A stretch of 64,000 nucleotides of DNA from Agromyces soli (GTDB lineage Bacteria > Actinomycetota > Actinomycetes > Actinomycetales > Microbacteriaceae). Both the position numbers and the translations under genes were made by a program. Positions 24,694-33,496 of this stretch are shown here, piece after piece (the first letter of the stretch is position 1; every line of letters starts with the position of its first letter). Where the stretch lies: assembly GCF_022811605.1 (NCBI RefSeq), contig NZ_CP094533.1, positions 992,001 to 1,056,000 of the forward strand, given 5' to 3'. Below the pieces are notes generated by a model. It was not told the origin of the DNA and did no database searches. It was given only the letters and a program-made list of their open reading frames with translations.

Positions 24694-25407
24694 TCACACC
24701 CCGGAGGCGCGCTGCAGCCGGGCGACCGCCTCCTGCAGCCGCTCGGCGAGCTCGGCCTCCGGCCGCGGGAACGAGACGTGGATGACCGCGATCGACGCCG
24801 GCGGCTGGCCGGGCAGGCCGAGCGGAACAGCGACCGAGCGCAGCGAGGGCACGACCTCGTCGTGGCTCACCGTGTACCCGCGCTGGCGGCTCTCGATGAC
24901 CTCGGCGCGCAGCTCCTCGGGCACGTCGGCCGGCCAGCTGCGCTCGGGCAGGCCGAGCAGGATCGCCTTGCCTGGCCCGCCGCGGGTGATCGGATGCCGA
25001 TGCCCCGGCCGGTACGACACCGCCGCCGTGCGCCTCGGCGAGGCGCTGACGAGCGTGACCGCCTCGTCGCCGTCGAGCAGCACCGCGAGCAAGCAGGTCA
25101 TGCCGAGATCCTCGGCCACGTCGGCGAGTTCGGGCAGCGCGAGCTGCTGCAGATCGCGCTGCACCCCGGCGGCGAGGGCCGCGAGGCCGGCGCCGAGCAG
25201 CAGCCGCCCGGCCGCGTCGCGGGTGACGAGCCCGTGGTCCTCGAGCGTGCGCAGCAGTCGATACGCGACCGAGCGGTGCACGCCGAGCGCGGCGGCGACC
25301 TCGTCGATGGTCAGCGGACGCTCGGCGTCCGCCAGCACCTCGAGCACGCGGATGCCTCGGCTCAGCGTCTGCGATCCGGCGGCGCTCGCCGGGGCATCCT
25401 TGGCCAC
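24694..25407 (-). CDS. IclR-family transcriptional regulator
   Basis: This 237-residue regulator has an N-terminal winged helix (residues about 12-75: SRGIRVLEVLADAERPLTIDEVAAALGVHRSVAYRLLRTLEDHGLV) and a C-terminal IclR effector-binding domain (YRPGHRHPITRGGPGKAIL, SRQRGYTVSHDEVVPSLRSVAVPLG). Members often control aromatic-compound catabolism and bind the aromatic substrate or product. GTG 25405-25407 has GGGAGAGG upstream. It faces the monooxygenase gene tail to tail, and the palindromes at 22604-22639 are its most likely target. Confidence 0.92.
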   Translation of the reverse strand: MAKDAPASAAGSQTLSRGIRVLEVLADAERPLTIDEVAAALGVHRSVAYRLLRTLEDHGLVTRDAAGRLLLGAGLAALAAGVQRDLQQLALPELADVAEDLGMTCLLAVLLDGDEAVTLVSASPRRTAAVSYRPGHRHPITRGGPGKAILLGLPERSWPADVPEELRAEVIESRQRGYTVSHDEVVPSLRSVAVPLGLPGQPPASIAVIHVSFPRPEAELAERLQEAVARLQRASGV

Positions 25408-25440
25408 CTGGACCGCCTCTCCCGGCGGCGTCCGCCGCGC

Positions 25441-25461
25441 GTTCTCGTCCGATACTAGAAC
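25441..25461 (-). promoter_or_regulatory. Promoter region of the IclR gene with a short dyad
   Basis: On the minus strand TAGTAT (25452-25457) is a plausible -10 box 45 bases before the iclR start. It lies inside a dyad with GTTCT and AGAAC arms separated by 11 bases. The arms are short, so an autoregulatory site is only possible. Confidence 0.35.
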
Positions 25462-25627
25462 GCCGTGACCGGAGTGCGGACGGCGCCGTGCGCACCGCCC
25501 GCTGAAGTTCCGCCCCGGGAAAGAACCGGGAATCCTTCATCTTCGACGCGCGAAGAATCGCGGCATCCTCAGCTCGGCACCCCATACGCTGGCCGCAGTC
25601 ACCACGATGACCCTCCTGCTTCCGCAA

Positions 25628-25647
25628 TGTGAAATGTAACTTTCACA
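25628..25647 (+). promoter_or_regulatory. Palindrome upstream of pntAB
   Basis: TGTGAAATGTAACTTTCACA is a perfect 7-bp inverted repeat with a 6-base centre in an AT-rich spot of the 387-base gap between iclR and pntA. It resembles CRP/GlxR sites (TGTGA-N6-TCACA), but the half-sites are four bases further apart. A TAGAGT hexamer at 25667-25672 may be the -10 box. The rest of the gap shows no coding sign. Confidence 0.5.
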
Positions 25648-25794
25648 CTGAGGAAGAAGCGTCCTCTAGAGTGGTGCCAGCTCTGCTGCAGTGCCGCCGC
25701 CCCGTCCGATCGGTCGGGACCGCGACGAGCGCTGCAGCCCGCAGTCCGACCGCGCACGGACGCGTCGACGAAGACGAAGGCAGAGGAGAACCGC

Positions 25795-27393
25795 ATGACC
25801 CGAATCGGGGTCGTCACCGAGCAGCCGCCGGAGACGAGGGTCGCCGCGACACCGGCGACCGTGAAGCAGTTGATCGCACTGGGCTACGAGGTGGCCGTCG
25901 AAGCGGGGGCCGGTGAGGCATCCGCGTTCCTCGACGAGGCCTACCGCGACGCCGGGGCGACGATCGTCGCGGGCGCCGAGGCCCTCGCGAGCGAGATCGT
26001 GCTCAAGGTCAACGCACCCACGGACGCCGAGGTCGCCGCGCTGCGCCCGGGCACCACGGTCATCGGCCTGCTCGCCCCGGCCTTCAGCGCCGAACTGCTC
26101 GAGCGGCTCGCCGCCGCGGGCGTCACGGCGATCGCGATGGACGCGGTGCCGCGCATCTCGCGGGCGCAGTCGATGGACGTGCTGAGCTCGATGGCGAACA
26201 TCGCCGGCTACCGCGCCGTCGTCGAGGCGGCGCACGAGTTCGGCCGCTTCTTCACCGGTCAGGTCACCGCCGCAGGCAAGGTGCCGCCCGCCAAGGTGCT
26301 CGTCGCAGGCGCCGGCGTCGCCGGGCTCGCGGCGATCGGCGCGGCATCCAGCCTCGGCGCCATCGTGCGCGCCACCGACCCGCGGCCCGAGGTCGCCGAC
26401 CAGGTGAAGTCCATCGGCGGCGAGTACCTGAAGGTCGAGGTCGAGGTCGAGCAGTCCACCGACGGCTACGCCAAGGCGACGAGCGAGGCGTACGACCGCC
26501 GCGCCGCCGAGATCTACTCCGAGCAGGCCGCCGACGTCGACATCGTGATCACGACGGCGCTCATCCCGGGCCGCCCCGCGCCGAAGCTCATCACCGCGGC
26601 CGACGTCGCGAGCATGCGCTCCGGCAGCGTCATCGTCGACATGGCCGCCGGGATGGGCGGCAACGTCGAGGGCTCGGTCGCCGGCGAGCGGATCGTCACG
26701 CCGAACGGCGTCGTCATCCTCGGCTACACCGACCTCGCCTCGCGCCTGCCCACCCAGGCCTCGCAGCTCTACGGCACGAACATCGTCAACCTGCTGAAGC
26801 TGCTCACCCCCGGCAAGGACGGCGAGCTCGTGCTCGACTTCGACGACGTCGTGCAGCGCGCCGTCACCGTCGCCCGCGGCGGTGAGGTCACCTGGCCGCC
26901 GCCGCCCGTGCAGGTCTCGGCGGCTCCGGCCGCCGCTGCGCCCGTCGTGGCGCCGGCCGAACCCGCCGCGCCGAAGGCCCCGATGTCCGCCGCGAAGAAG
27001 GCGCTCCTCGTCGCGATCGGCGTCGCCGCGCTGTTCCTCGTGAATGCCGTCGCACCGCCGCCGCTCCCCCAGCACTTCACGGTGCTCATGCTCGCGGTCG
27101 TCGTCGGCTTCTACGTCATCGGCAAGGTGGCGCACGCGCTGCACACCCCGCTGATGAGCGTGACGAACGCGATCTCGGGCATCATCATCGTCGGCGCCAT
27201 GGTGCAGATCACGAGCGACGTGCTCGTCGTGCAGATCCTCGCCGCCGTCGCGGTGCTGCTCGCGAGCATCAACGTCTTCGGCGGCTTCGCGGTGACCCGC
27301 CGCATGCTCGCCATGTTCTCGGTCGGCGCGCCGCCTGCGGGCGCCGCCGCCAAGGCCGACCGCGCGGGCACCGACGGAAAGGCCGGTGCCTGA
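25795..27393 (+). CDS. pntA: NAD(P) transhydrogenase subunit alpha
   Basis: This 532-residue protein combines the NAD(H)-binding domain I (residues 1 to about 385: [25 protein letters not shown], then [40 protein letters not shown]) with four C-terminal membrane helices (about 400-510) in one chain, as in E. coli PntA. An Ala/Pro-rich linker joins them. The enzyme couples hydride transfer between NADH and NADP+ to proton flow across the membrane and supplies NADPH. AGAGGAG precedes the ATG. pntB follows at once. Confidence 0.95.
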   Translation: MTRIGVVTEQPPETRVAATPATVKQLIALGYEVAVEAGAGEASAFLDEAYRDAGATIVAGAEALASEIVLKVNAPTDAEVAALRPGTTVIGLLAPAFSAELLERLAAAGVTAIAMDAVPRISRAQSMDVLSSMANIAGYRAVVEAAHEFGRFFTGQVTAAGKVPPAKVLVAGAGVAGLAAIGAASSLGAIVRATDPRPEVADQVKSIGGEYLKVEVEVEQSTDGYAKATSEAYDRRAAEIYSEQAADVDIVITTALIPGRPAPKLITAADVASMRSGSVIVDMAAGMGGNVEGSVAGERIVTPNGVVILGYTDLASRLPTQASQLYGTNIVNLLKLLTPGKDGELVLDFDDVVQRAVTVARGGEVTWPPPPVQVSAAPAAAAPVVAPAEPAAPKAPMSAAKKALLVAIGVAALFLVNAVAPPPLPQHFTVLMLAVVVGFYVIGKVAHALHTPLMSVTNAISGIIIVGAMVQITSDVLVVQILAAVAVLLASINVFGGFAVTRRMLAMFSVGAPPAGAAAKADRAGTDGKAGA

Positions 27394-27394
27394 C

Positions 27395-28816
27395 ATGACC
27401 GAGCTCTCGACCCTCACCGTCGCCGGCTCCGTGGCCGGCGCCGCGTATCTCGTGGCCGCGCTGCTGTTCATCCTCAGCCTCGCGGGCCTCAGCAAGCATG
27501 AAACCGCCCGAGCCGGTGTCGGCTACGGCATCGCCGGCATGGTCATCGCGCTCGTCGCGACCGTGTGGGCGACGCTCGCCGGCGCCTGGGGCACGGCCTC
27601 CGTCACGACGGGGCTCATCCTGCTCGTCGTCGCCGTGCTCGTCGGCGGAGCCATCGGCCTCTGGCGGGCCCGCGTCGTCGCGATGACCGGCATGCCCGAG
27701 CTCATCGCCCTGCTGCACAGCTTCGTCGGCCTCGCCGCCGTGCTCGTCGGCTGGAACGGCGCGCTCGAGGAGTCCGCGATGTCCGGGGCCCTGCTCGACA
27801 TCCACCACGCCGAGGTGTTCATCGGCGTCTTCATCGGCGCCGTCACCTTCACCGGTTCGATCGTCGCGTTCCTGAAGCTCTCGGCGCGGATGAAGTCGGC
27901 CCCGCTCATGCTGCCGGGCAAGAACGCGCTGAACCTCGGGGCGCTCGTCGCCTTCGTGGGGCTCACCGTCTGGTACGTCATCACGCCCGAGCTCTGGCTG
28001 CTCGTCGTCGTGACGGTGCTGGCGCTGCTGCTCGGCTGGCACCTCGTCGCCTCGATCGGCGGCGGCGACATGCCCGTGGTCATCTCGATGCTGAACAGCT
28101 ACTCGGGCTGGGCGGCGGCCGCGGCGGGCTTCCTGCTGAACAACGACCTGCTCATCATCACCGGTGCGCTCGTCGGCTCCTCGGGCGCCTACCTCTCGTA
28201 CATCATGTGCAAGGCGATGAACCGCTCGTTCATCTCGGTCATCGCGGGCGGCTTCGGCATCGCGGCGCCGAGCTCGAGCGGCGAGGTCGAGGGCGAGGTG
28301 CGCGAGCTCGACGCGGAGGGGGCGGCGGCACTGCTGCGGGATGCCTCGAGCGTCGTCATCACCCCCGGCTACGGCATGGCGGTGGCGCAGGCGCAGTACC
28401 CGGTGGCTGAGCTCACCAGCCGGCTCCGCGAGCGCGGGGTGAAGGTGCGCTTCGGCATCCACCCGGTCGCCGGCCGCCTGCCCGGGCACATGAACGTGCT
28501 GCTCGCGGAGGCGAAGGTGCCGTACGACATCGTCGAGGAGATGGACGAGATCAACGACGACCTCGCCGCGACCGACGTCGTGCTCGTGATCGGCGCGAAC
28601 GACACCGTGAACCCGGCAGCGGCGCAGGACCCGGGCAGCCCGATCGCGGGGATGCCGGTGCTGCGCGTCTGGGAGGCGAGCAACGTGGTCGTCTTCAAGC
28701 GCTCGATGTCGGCCGGCTACGCGGGCGTCGCGAACCCGCTGTTCACACGGGACAACGCGCAGATGCTGTTCGGCGACGCCAAGCAACGCGTCGAGGACAT
28801 CCTCCGGGCGCTGTAG
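27395..28816 (+). CDS. pntB: NAD(P) transhydrogenase subunit beta
   Basis: This 473-residue subunit has about eight or nine N-terminal membrane helices ([44 protein letters not shown]) and a C-terminal NADP(H)-binding domain III from about residue 290 ([72 protein letters not shown]). ATG 27395 lies one base after the pntA stop; an upstream GTG at 27386 is too close to GGAAAGG. A strong terminator hairpin follows the gene. Confidence 0.95.
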   Translation: MTELSTLTVAGSVAGAAYLVAALLFILSLAGLSKHETARAGVGYGIAGMVIALVATVWATLAGAWGTASVTTGLILLVVAVLVGGAIGLWRARVVAMTGMPELIALLHSFVGLAAVLVGWNGALEESAMSGALLDIHHAEVFIGVFIGAVTFTGSIVAFLKLSARMKSAPLMLPGKNALNLGALVAFVGLTVWYVITPELWLLVVVTVLALLLGWHLVASIGGGDMPVVISMLNSYSGWAAAAAGFLLNNDLLIITGALVGSSGAYLSYIMCKAMNRSFISVIAGGFGIAAPSSSGEVEGEVRELDAEGAAALLRDASSVVITPGYGMAVAQAQYPVAELTSRLRERGVKVRFGIHPVAGRLPGHMNVLLAEAKVPYDIVEEMDEINDDLAATDVVLVIGANDTVNPAAAQDPGSPIAGMPVLRVWEASNVVVFKRSMSAGYAGVANPLFTRDNAQMLFGDAKQRVEDILRAL

Positions 28817-28828
28817 CCGCGCGTCGTG

Positions 28829-28860
28829 CGATGCCCCGGGCCGGATGGACCGGGGCATCG
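28829..28860 (+). terminator. Terminator after pntB
   Basis: CGATGCCCCGG (28829-28839) pairs perfectly with CCGGGGCATCG (28850-28860) across a 10-base loop, 12 bases after the pntB stop. Confidence 0.75.
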
Positions 28861-28985
28861 TCGTACGCGGGCTCCTCAGTCCGGTAACGAAACCGAGTGT
28901 GGAGGAAACAACCGAGGAAAGGCCACCGAACCGAGGGGCTGGTCGTCACCTGCCCAGCCCGAACGGCTCGACAAGGAGAAACCTC

Positions 28986-29252
28986 ATGGCAGAAGCGCGT
29001 CCGGATCAGTCGCCCGCTCGGCTCGCAGGCCTACTTACGCTCGCGGTCCTCGGTGGCACCGTCGTCGCCTTCATCCTCGCCGTCGTTCTCTCGCCGCTGT
29101 GGATGCTGCTCGTACTGGCGCTCGCACTCGCCAACATCGGCGCGCAGATCTTCGGCATCAGCACCAGGGGTCCACGCGGGTATCGCTTCGCGCTGATCCT
29201 CATCAATCTCGTGCTGTTCTCGATCGCCCTGATCTGGCTCCTCACCGAGTGA
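28986..29252 (+). CDS. Small membrane protein of unknown function
   Basis: This 88-residue protein has a polar N-terminus (MAEARPDQSPARL) and three hydrophobic segments, near residues 14-35, 38-55 and 68-86, with a charged STRGPRGYR loop between the last two. I do not recognise the family. AAGGAG lies 7 bases before the ATG, which favours this start over the longer frame. A terminator hairpin lies upstream (after pntB) and another downstream, so it is probably its own transcription unit. Confidence 0.7.
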   Translation: MAEARPDQSPARLAGLLTLAVLGGTVVAFILAVVLSPLWMLLVLALALANIGAQIFGISTRGPRGYRFALILINLVLFSIALIWLLTE

Positions 29253-29279
29253 CTGGCGAACGCTTCACCGAGCTGACCC

Positions 29280-29322
29280 GGCATATCCTTCACTCGCGTC
29301 TCGCCTGAGTGAAGGTTATGCC
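29280..29322 (+). terminator. Terminator after the 88-residue membrane protein gene
   Basis: Two 16-base arms (29280-29295 and 29307-29322) pair with one mismatch across an 11-base loop, about 28 bases after the stop codon. Confidence 0.65.
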
Positions 29323-29368
29323 GCACGCGGCCCCGCCGCGTACGCCGAATCCCCAGTTCGACGGCGCG

Positions 29369-29374
29369 TAGGAT
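29369..29374 (+). promoter_or_regulatory. -10 element for the two-gene membrane protein unit
   Basis: TAGGAT fits the actinobacterial -10 pattern. Transcription would start near 29381, after the possible ATG at 29377 and before the GTG at 29428, and so supports the later start. Confidence 0.4.
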
Positions 29375-29427
29375 AGATGGGTACCCCGGCAGCGACGGGG
29401 CACCCATCGACAGCGAAAGAGGTCGCC

Positions 29428-30021
29428 GTGACCGCCGCATCCGCGCGCGCCCAGGACTGGGCGGTGCCCGTCGTCCGCGGTGCGCTCGCCCTCGCCGCCA
29501 CGGCGGCCATCACCTTCTCGCAGGACCACTCCCCCGCGCTCGGCCTGCTCGTCTTCGGCATCTGGGCCGTCGCCGTCGGCGTGGTCGTCGGCGCCCTGAG
29601 CCTGCGGTTCGTGGCCGACCGCACCACCCGGGCGATCACGCTCGTCGCGGCGATCGTCACGGCCGTCGCGGGCCTGCTCGCGCTGACCGTCCCCGGCGGC
29701 CTGCCCTTCTTCCTCACCCTCGTGAGCGCCTGGGCGGCGATCACCGGATTCCTCGAGCTCTACCTGGGCCTGCGCGGTCGTGGTCGGGATGCCGGTGCGC
29801 GCGACCGCCTCGCGGCTGGCGTCTTCACCGCGGTGCTCGCGGTGCTGTTCGTGCTGCTGCCGCCCGATTCGGTGACCGCCGTCGGCTTCTTCGGGGCCTA
29901 CCTCGCGATCCTCGGCGTGTACCTCGTGATCGGCGGCCTGTCGCAGAAGTGGGCCGGCGCCCCCGGCCGTGGCGAGACCCCGGCGGCCGGCGCCGCCACC
30001 CCCGGAACGGAGCAGTCGTGA
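29428..30021 (+). CDS. Membrane protein of DUF308/HdeD type
   Basis: This 197-residue protein has six hydrophobic segments arranged as short hairpins (VVRGALALAATAAITF, LGLLVFGIWAVAVGVVVGAL, ITLVAAIVTAVAGLLAL, LVSAWAAITGFLELYLG, AVLAVLFVLLPP, AYLAILGVYLVIGGLSQ), resembling HdeD/DUF308 membrane proteins. HdeD is linked to acid stress in E. coli; no role is known here. GTG 29428 with AAAGAGG upstream is chosen over ATG 29377. It shares GTGA with the next gene. Confidence 0.7.
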   Translation: MTAASARAQDWAVPVVRGALALAATAAITFSQDHSPALGLLVFGIWAVAVGVVVGALSLRFVADRTTRAITLVAAIVTAVAGLLALTVPGGLPFFLTLVSAWAAITGFLELYLGLRGRGRDAGARDRLAAGVFTAVLAVLFVLLPPDSVTAVGFFGAYLAILGVYLVIGGLSQKWAGAPGRGETPAAGAATPGTEQS

Positions 30022-30401
30022 CCCACGAGAACCCGGGCCAGTCGCCCCGCGAGCCGTACCAGCCGAGCCGCCGCGAGATGCTGCGCCCGGCCGAGTACGT
30101 CGGCGGCGCCGCGATCGCCGCGATCTTCGTCGGCGTCGTCGTGCTCATCGCCACGCGCGACTGGATGCTGACCCTGATCGGCACCGGCGGCGTCTTCATC
30201 GTCGTGCTGATGGTGCTCGCGCTCCTGCAGATGGCGCTGAAGCCCGATGCGTTCGAGCAGGCCGAACTCGCGCAGTCCACCGGCCACGGCGCAGGCCCCG
30301 CGGCTCCCGCCCCCGGTGCGGGTGACGCCACCGCCGCGGGTGACGCCCCCGCCGGCGATTCCGCGCCGGGCGACGGCGAGCCCACGGGCCCCGCGAACTA
30401 G
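30018..30401 (+). CDS. Small two-helix membrane protein of unknown function
   Basis: This 127-residue protein has a polar N-terminus (about 25 residues), two hydrophobic helices near residues 28-45 and 48-72 (YVGGAAIAAIFVGVVVLIA, LIGTGGVFIVVLMVLALLQ), and a Gly/Ala/Pro-rich acidic tail of about 40 residues. I do not recognise the family. The GTG start overlaps the DUF308-type gene (GTGA), so the two are translationally coupled and may form a membrane complex. A 9-bp GC hairpin follows 17 bases after the stop. Confidence 0.65.
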   Translation: MTHENPGQSPREPYQPSRREMLRPAEYVGGAAIAAIFVGVVVLIATRDWMLTLIGTGGVFIVVLMVLALLQMALKPDAFEQAELAQSTGHGAGPAAPAPGAGDATAAGDAPAGDSAPGDGEPTGPAN

Positions 30402-30418
30402 ACGACCCGCGTCCGATC

Positions 30419-30449
30419 GGGCCGGCCCCCGCGCTGCGGTGGCCGGCCC
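30419..30449 (+). terminator. Terminator hairpin after the two-gene membrane protein unit
   Basis: GGGCCGGCC (30419-30427) pairs with GGCCGGCCC (30441-30449) across a 13-base loop and is followed by gttctc. Confidence 0.6.
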
Positions 30450-30599
30450 GTTCTCGTCGGCGGCCGGACGGCCCATCGCGGACTCCGTCAGGATTGCCGC
30501 CGACTTCCACGGATTCCGCGCCGCCGGGCCGAGCGCAGGCACAGCTCGGCGGCTCATGATGGTGAACACCCCATCACCGGCGAGCTGCGAAGGAGCAAC

Positions 30600-31502
30600 G
30601 TGACCGCGACCACACGGGCGATCCATCTGGGTCGTCAGGAGAAGCCGAAGCGCGGCTCGCTTCTGCTGCTCATCCCCGGGATCGCCTCGGTGGTGCTCCT
30701 CGGCGTCCTGCCGCTGTTCATCGTGGCGCGCAACAGCTTCGCCGTCGCCGACGACTACGGCGGCATCACCGACGGCCTCACGCTCGAGAACTACGCCAAG
30801 CTGCTCGACCCGGTCTACTCCAAGACGCTGCTCTTCTCGCTCGGCCTCGGCCTGCTGAACACCGTCGTCTGCCTCGTCATCGGCTACCTGACCTCGTACT
30901 ACATCGTGTCGCGGCCGACGAACCGGCAGGGCTTCCTGCTGCTGCTCGTCATCATCCCCTTCTGGACCGACTTCCTCGTGCGCACCTTCGCGTGGATCAC
31001 GATCCTCGGCTCCGGCGGCCCCATCGCCGGCATCCTGGGCATCTTCGGCATCGCGGGCTTCTCCGTGATCCCGAGCAACCTCGCGGTCGTCCTCGGCCTG
31101 CTCTACTCGTTCCTGCCGACGGCGATCTTCCCGATCTACGCGTCGATGCGCTCGATCGACCCCTCGCTGAAGGAGGCCGCCACCGACCTCGGCGCGAGCT
31201 GGTGGGGCGTGCACCGCCGGGTCATCCTGCCGCTGTCGAGCCCCGGCATCCTCGGCGCCGCGCTGCTGACCTTCATCCCGACGATGGGCGTCTTCGTCAT
31301 CCCGGTTCTGCTCGGCGGCGGCAAGGACCCCCTCGTCGGCAACCTCATCGTGACCCTCTACACCGAGTTCCGGAACCAGCCCATGGGCGCGGCCGTGTCG
31401 ATGGTGCTGCTCGTGCTGATGCTCGCTTCGATGGCGCTCGTCGGACTCGCGCTGAAGCGCTCCTCGACGAAGCGCACCACGACGAAGAAGACGGAGGCCT
31501 GA
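30600..31502 (+). CDS. ABC transporter permease, spermidine/putrescine PotB type
   Basis: This 300-residue membrane protein has six helices and the PotB-like pattern PFWTDFLVRTFAWITILGSGG, then the EAA loop PSLKEAATDLGASWWGVHRRVILPLSSPG near residue 200. GTG 30600 has GAAGGAG upstream. It opens an operon with a second permease, a binding lipoprotein and an ATPase, all of polyamine-transporter type, followed by catabolic genes. The true solute may be an amine-containing compound other than spermidine. Confidence 0.9.
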   Translation: MTATTRAIHLGRQEKPKRGSLLLLIPGIASVVLLGVLPLFIVARNSFAVADDYGGITDGLTLENYAKLLDPVYSKTLLFSLGLGLLNTVVCLVIGYLTSYYIVSRPTNRQGFLLLLVIIPFWTDFLVRTFAWITILGSGGPIAGILGIFGIAGFSVIPSNLAVVLGLLYSFLPTAIFPIYASMRSIDPSLKEAATDLGASWWGVHRRVILPLSSPGILGAALLTFIPTMGVFVIPVLLGGGKDPLVGNLIVTLYTEFRNQPMGAAVSMVLLVLMLASMALVGLALKRSSTKRTTTKKTEA

Positions 31503-31504
31503 GC

Positions 31505-32287
31505 ATGGACCGGATCGTGAACGGCATCGCCCGCGGCGTCTTCGTCTTCCTCTACATCCCGATCGTCGCCGTGATCGTCTACTCCTTCAACGCCGCGGGC
31601 ACGAACACCCGCTTCGACGGGCTCACCCTGCAGTGGTACGTCGAGCTGTTCCAGGACGCCTCGCTGATGCAGACGCTGCGCACGAGCGCCCTCGTGGCGG
31701 TCATCACGGCGACGGTCGCGACGATCATCGGCATCATGTTCGCGCTCGGGCTCGCGAGGTACCGCGGTCGCGGCCGCGGAGCGCTGATGGCGCTCATCGC
31801 CCTGCCGCTGATCGTGCCGGAGATCGTGCTGGGCGTCGCGCTGCTCAGCGTCTTCAGCACGACGAAGATGCCGCTCGGCATCCTGACCCTCGTGCTCGGC
31901 CACCTCATCGTCTCGCTGCCGCTCGCCACGCTCGTGCTGATGAGTTCGGCCGCGATGCTCGACCCGAGCCTGCCCGAGGCGGCCACCGACCTCGGCTGCA
32001 CGCCGTGGCAGACCTTCACCCGCGTCTACTTCCCGCTCCTGCGGCCCGCCGTGGTCGCCGCCTGGCTGCTGAGCTTCACCACCTCGTTCAGCAACATCGT
32101 GATGTCGACCTTCTTGAGCGGCGTGGGCTCCACGACGCTGCCGCTGAAGATCTACTCCAGCCTGAAGACCGGCCTCACGCCGAGCATCAACGCCCTCGGC
32201 GCGCTGCTCATCCTGCTCACCCTCGTCATCGTGCTCCTCGTCGGCGTCAGCCAGATGCGGCGCATCCTCGTCGAGTCCCGCACCTGA
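31505..32287 (+). CDS. ABC transporter permease, spermidine/putrescine PotC type
   Basis: This 260-residue permease starts MDRIVNGIARGVFVFLYIPIVAVIVYSFN, a PotC-like opening, and carries the EAA loop PSLPEAATDLGCTPWQTFTRVYFPLLRP near residue 160. Six helices are predicted. The ATG lies two bases after the stop of the first permease. It would pair with that permease to form the membrane channel. Confidence 0.9.
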   Translation: MDRIVNGIARGVFVFLYIPIVAVIVYSFNAAGTNTRFDGLTLQWYVELFQDASLMQTLRTSALVAVITATVATIIGIMFALGLARYRGRGRGALMALIALPLIVPEIVLGVALLSVFSTTKMPLGILTLVLGHLIVSLPLATLVLMSSAAMLDPSLPEAATDLGCTPWQTFTRVYFPLLRPAVVAAWLLSFTTSFSNIVMSTFLSGVGSTTLPLKIYSSLKTGLTPSINALGALLILLTLVIVLLVGVSQMRRILVESRT

Positions 32288-32391
32288 CCGGCACCCGTCG
32301 GCCACGAACCGCACCACCAGCACCACCGCAGCACGCACCACCAGCACCGCGCAGTCCCGCATCACCATCCCCCATCGAAAGGACCCACGTC

Positions 32392-33450
32392 ATGAAGAAG
32401 CTGATCGTCGCCAGCGTCGGCGTCGTCGCCGCCCTGGCGCTCTCCTCCTGCAGCGGAACCGGCGGCGACGCCGGCCCCTCGACCGAGCTCAACGTCTACG
32501 CCTGGGCCGACGAGATCCCCCAGACCGTGTTCGACGCCTTCACGGAGGAGACGGGCATCGCCGTCAACGTCGACAATTTCGACAGCAACGAGACGATGAT
32601 CTCGAAGCTCGCCGCCGGCAACTCCGGCTACGACATCGTCGAGCCGAGCCAGTACGCCGTGCAGCAGCTCGTCGGCCAGGAGCTCCTCGAGCCGCTCGAC
32701 AAGTCGAAGATCGAGGGCATCGACAACCTCGCCCCGAAGTTCGCCGACCCGAGCTACGACCCCGGCCTGCAGTACTCCGTGCCGTGGGTGTGGGGCACGA
32801 CCGGCCTGCTCTACAACGCCACCTGCACCGGTGGTGAGGAGATCACGAGCTGGACCTCCCTCTTCGACCCGAAGTGGAAGGGCAAGATCAACATGCTCGA
32901 CAACATGCTCGCCGCGTACATCGCCGGCCTGCAGGTGAACGGCTACGGCGCCGACAGCACCGACGAGGCCGAGATCGCGAAGGCGACCGAGTCCCTCATC
33001 GAGCAGAAGCCGCTGCTCTCCGGCTACAACTCCACGAACTACGGCGAGCTCGTCGCGAGCGGCGACGTCTGCATCTCGGAGGCCTGGGGCGGCACCAGCA
33101 CGGCGAAGATCGTCGAGCAGAACCCCGATGTGCACTACGTGCTCCCCGAGGAGGGCGGCAGCCTCTGGGTCGACGGCCTCTCGATCGCGAAGGGCGCCCC
33201 GCACCAGGACGCGGCCTACGAGTTCATCAACTTCCTGCTCCGTCCCGAGATCGCCGCGATGGCGACGAACGACGGCGGCCTCGCGAGCGCGAACGCCGCA
33301 GCGCAGGAGCACGTCACCGACCAGGGCCTGCTCAGCAACGCGGCGGTCTACGCCTCGGACGAGCAGGTCGCGAACGCGGACTTCATCGTCGACCCGGGCA
33401 AGGCCATGCGCTTCTACCAGGACGGCTGGACCCGCGTGAAGGCCTCCTGA
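32392..33450 (+). CDS. Spermidine/putrescine-type substrate-binding lipoprotein
   Basis: This 352-residue lipoprotein has a short KK-type signal peptide and lipobox ALSSC with cysteine 20. The mature protein is PotD-like: ELNVYAWADEIPQTVFDAFTEETGI, NETMISKLAAGNSGYDIVEPSQYAVQQL, YSVPWVWGTTGLLYN and WVDGLSIAKGAPHQDAAYEFINFLL. The spacer upstream is a low-complexity run of cac/acc triplets. AAAGGA precedes the ATG. It would capture an amine compound for the two permeases upstream. Confidence 0.9.
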   Translation: MKKLIVASVGVVAALALSSCSGTGGDAGPSTELNVYAWADEIPQTVFDAFTEETGIAVNVDNFDSNETMISKLAAGNSGYDIVEPSQYAVQQLVGQELLEPLDKSKIEGIDNLAPKFADPSYDPGLQYSVPWVWGTTGLLYNATCTGGEEITSWTSLFDPKWKGKINMLDNMLAAYIAGLQVNGYGADSTDEAEIAKATESLIEQKPLLSGYNSTNYGELVASGDVCISEAWGGTSTAKIVEQNPDVHYVLPEEGGSLWVDGLSIAKGAPHQDAAYEFINFLLRPEIAAMATNDGGLASANAAAQEHVTDQGLLSNAAVYASDEQVANADFIVDPGKAMRFYQDGWTRVKAS

Positions 33451-33496
33451 CCCAGGCCTGACGACCCCCGTCCGCCACGAACAGCAGATCGAGATC

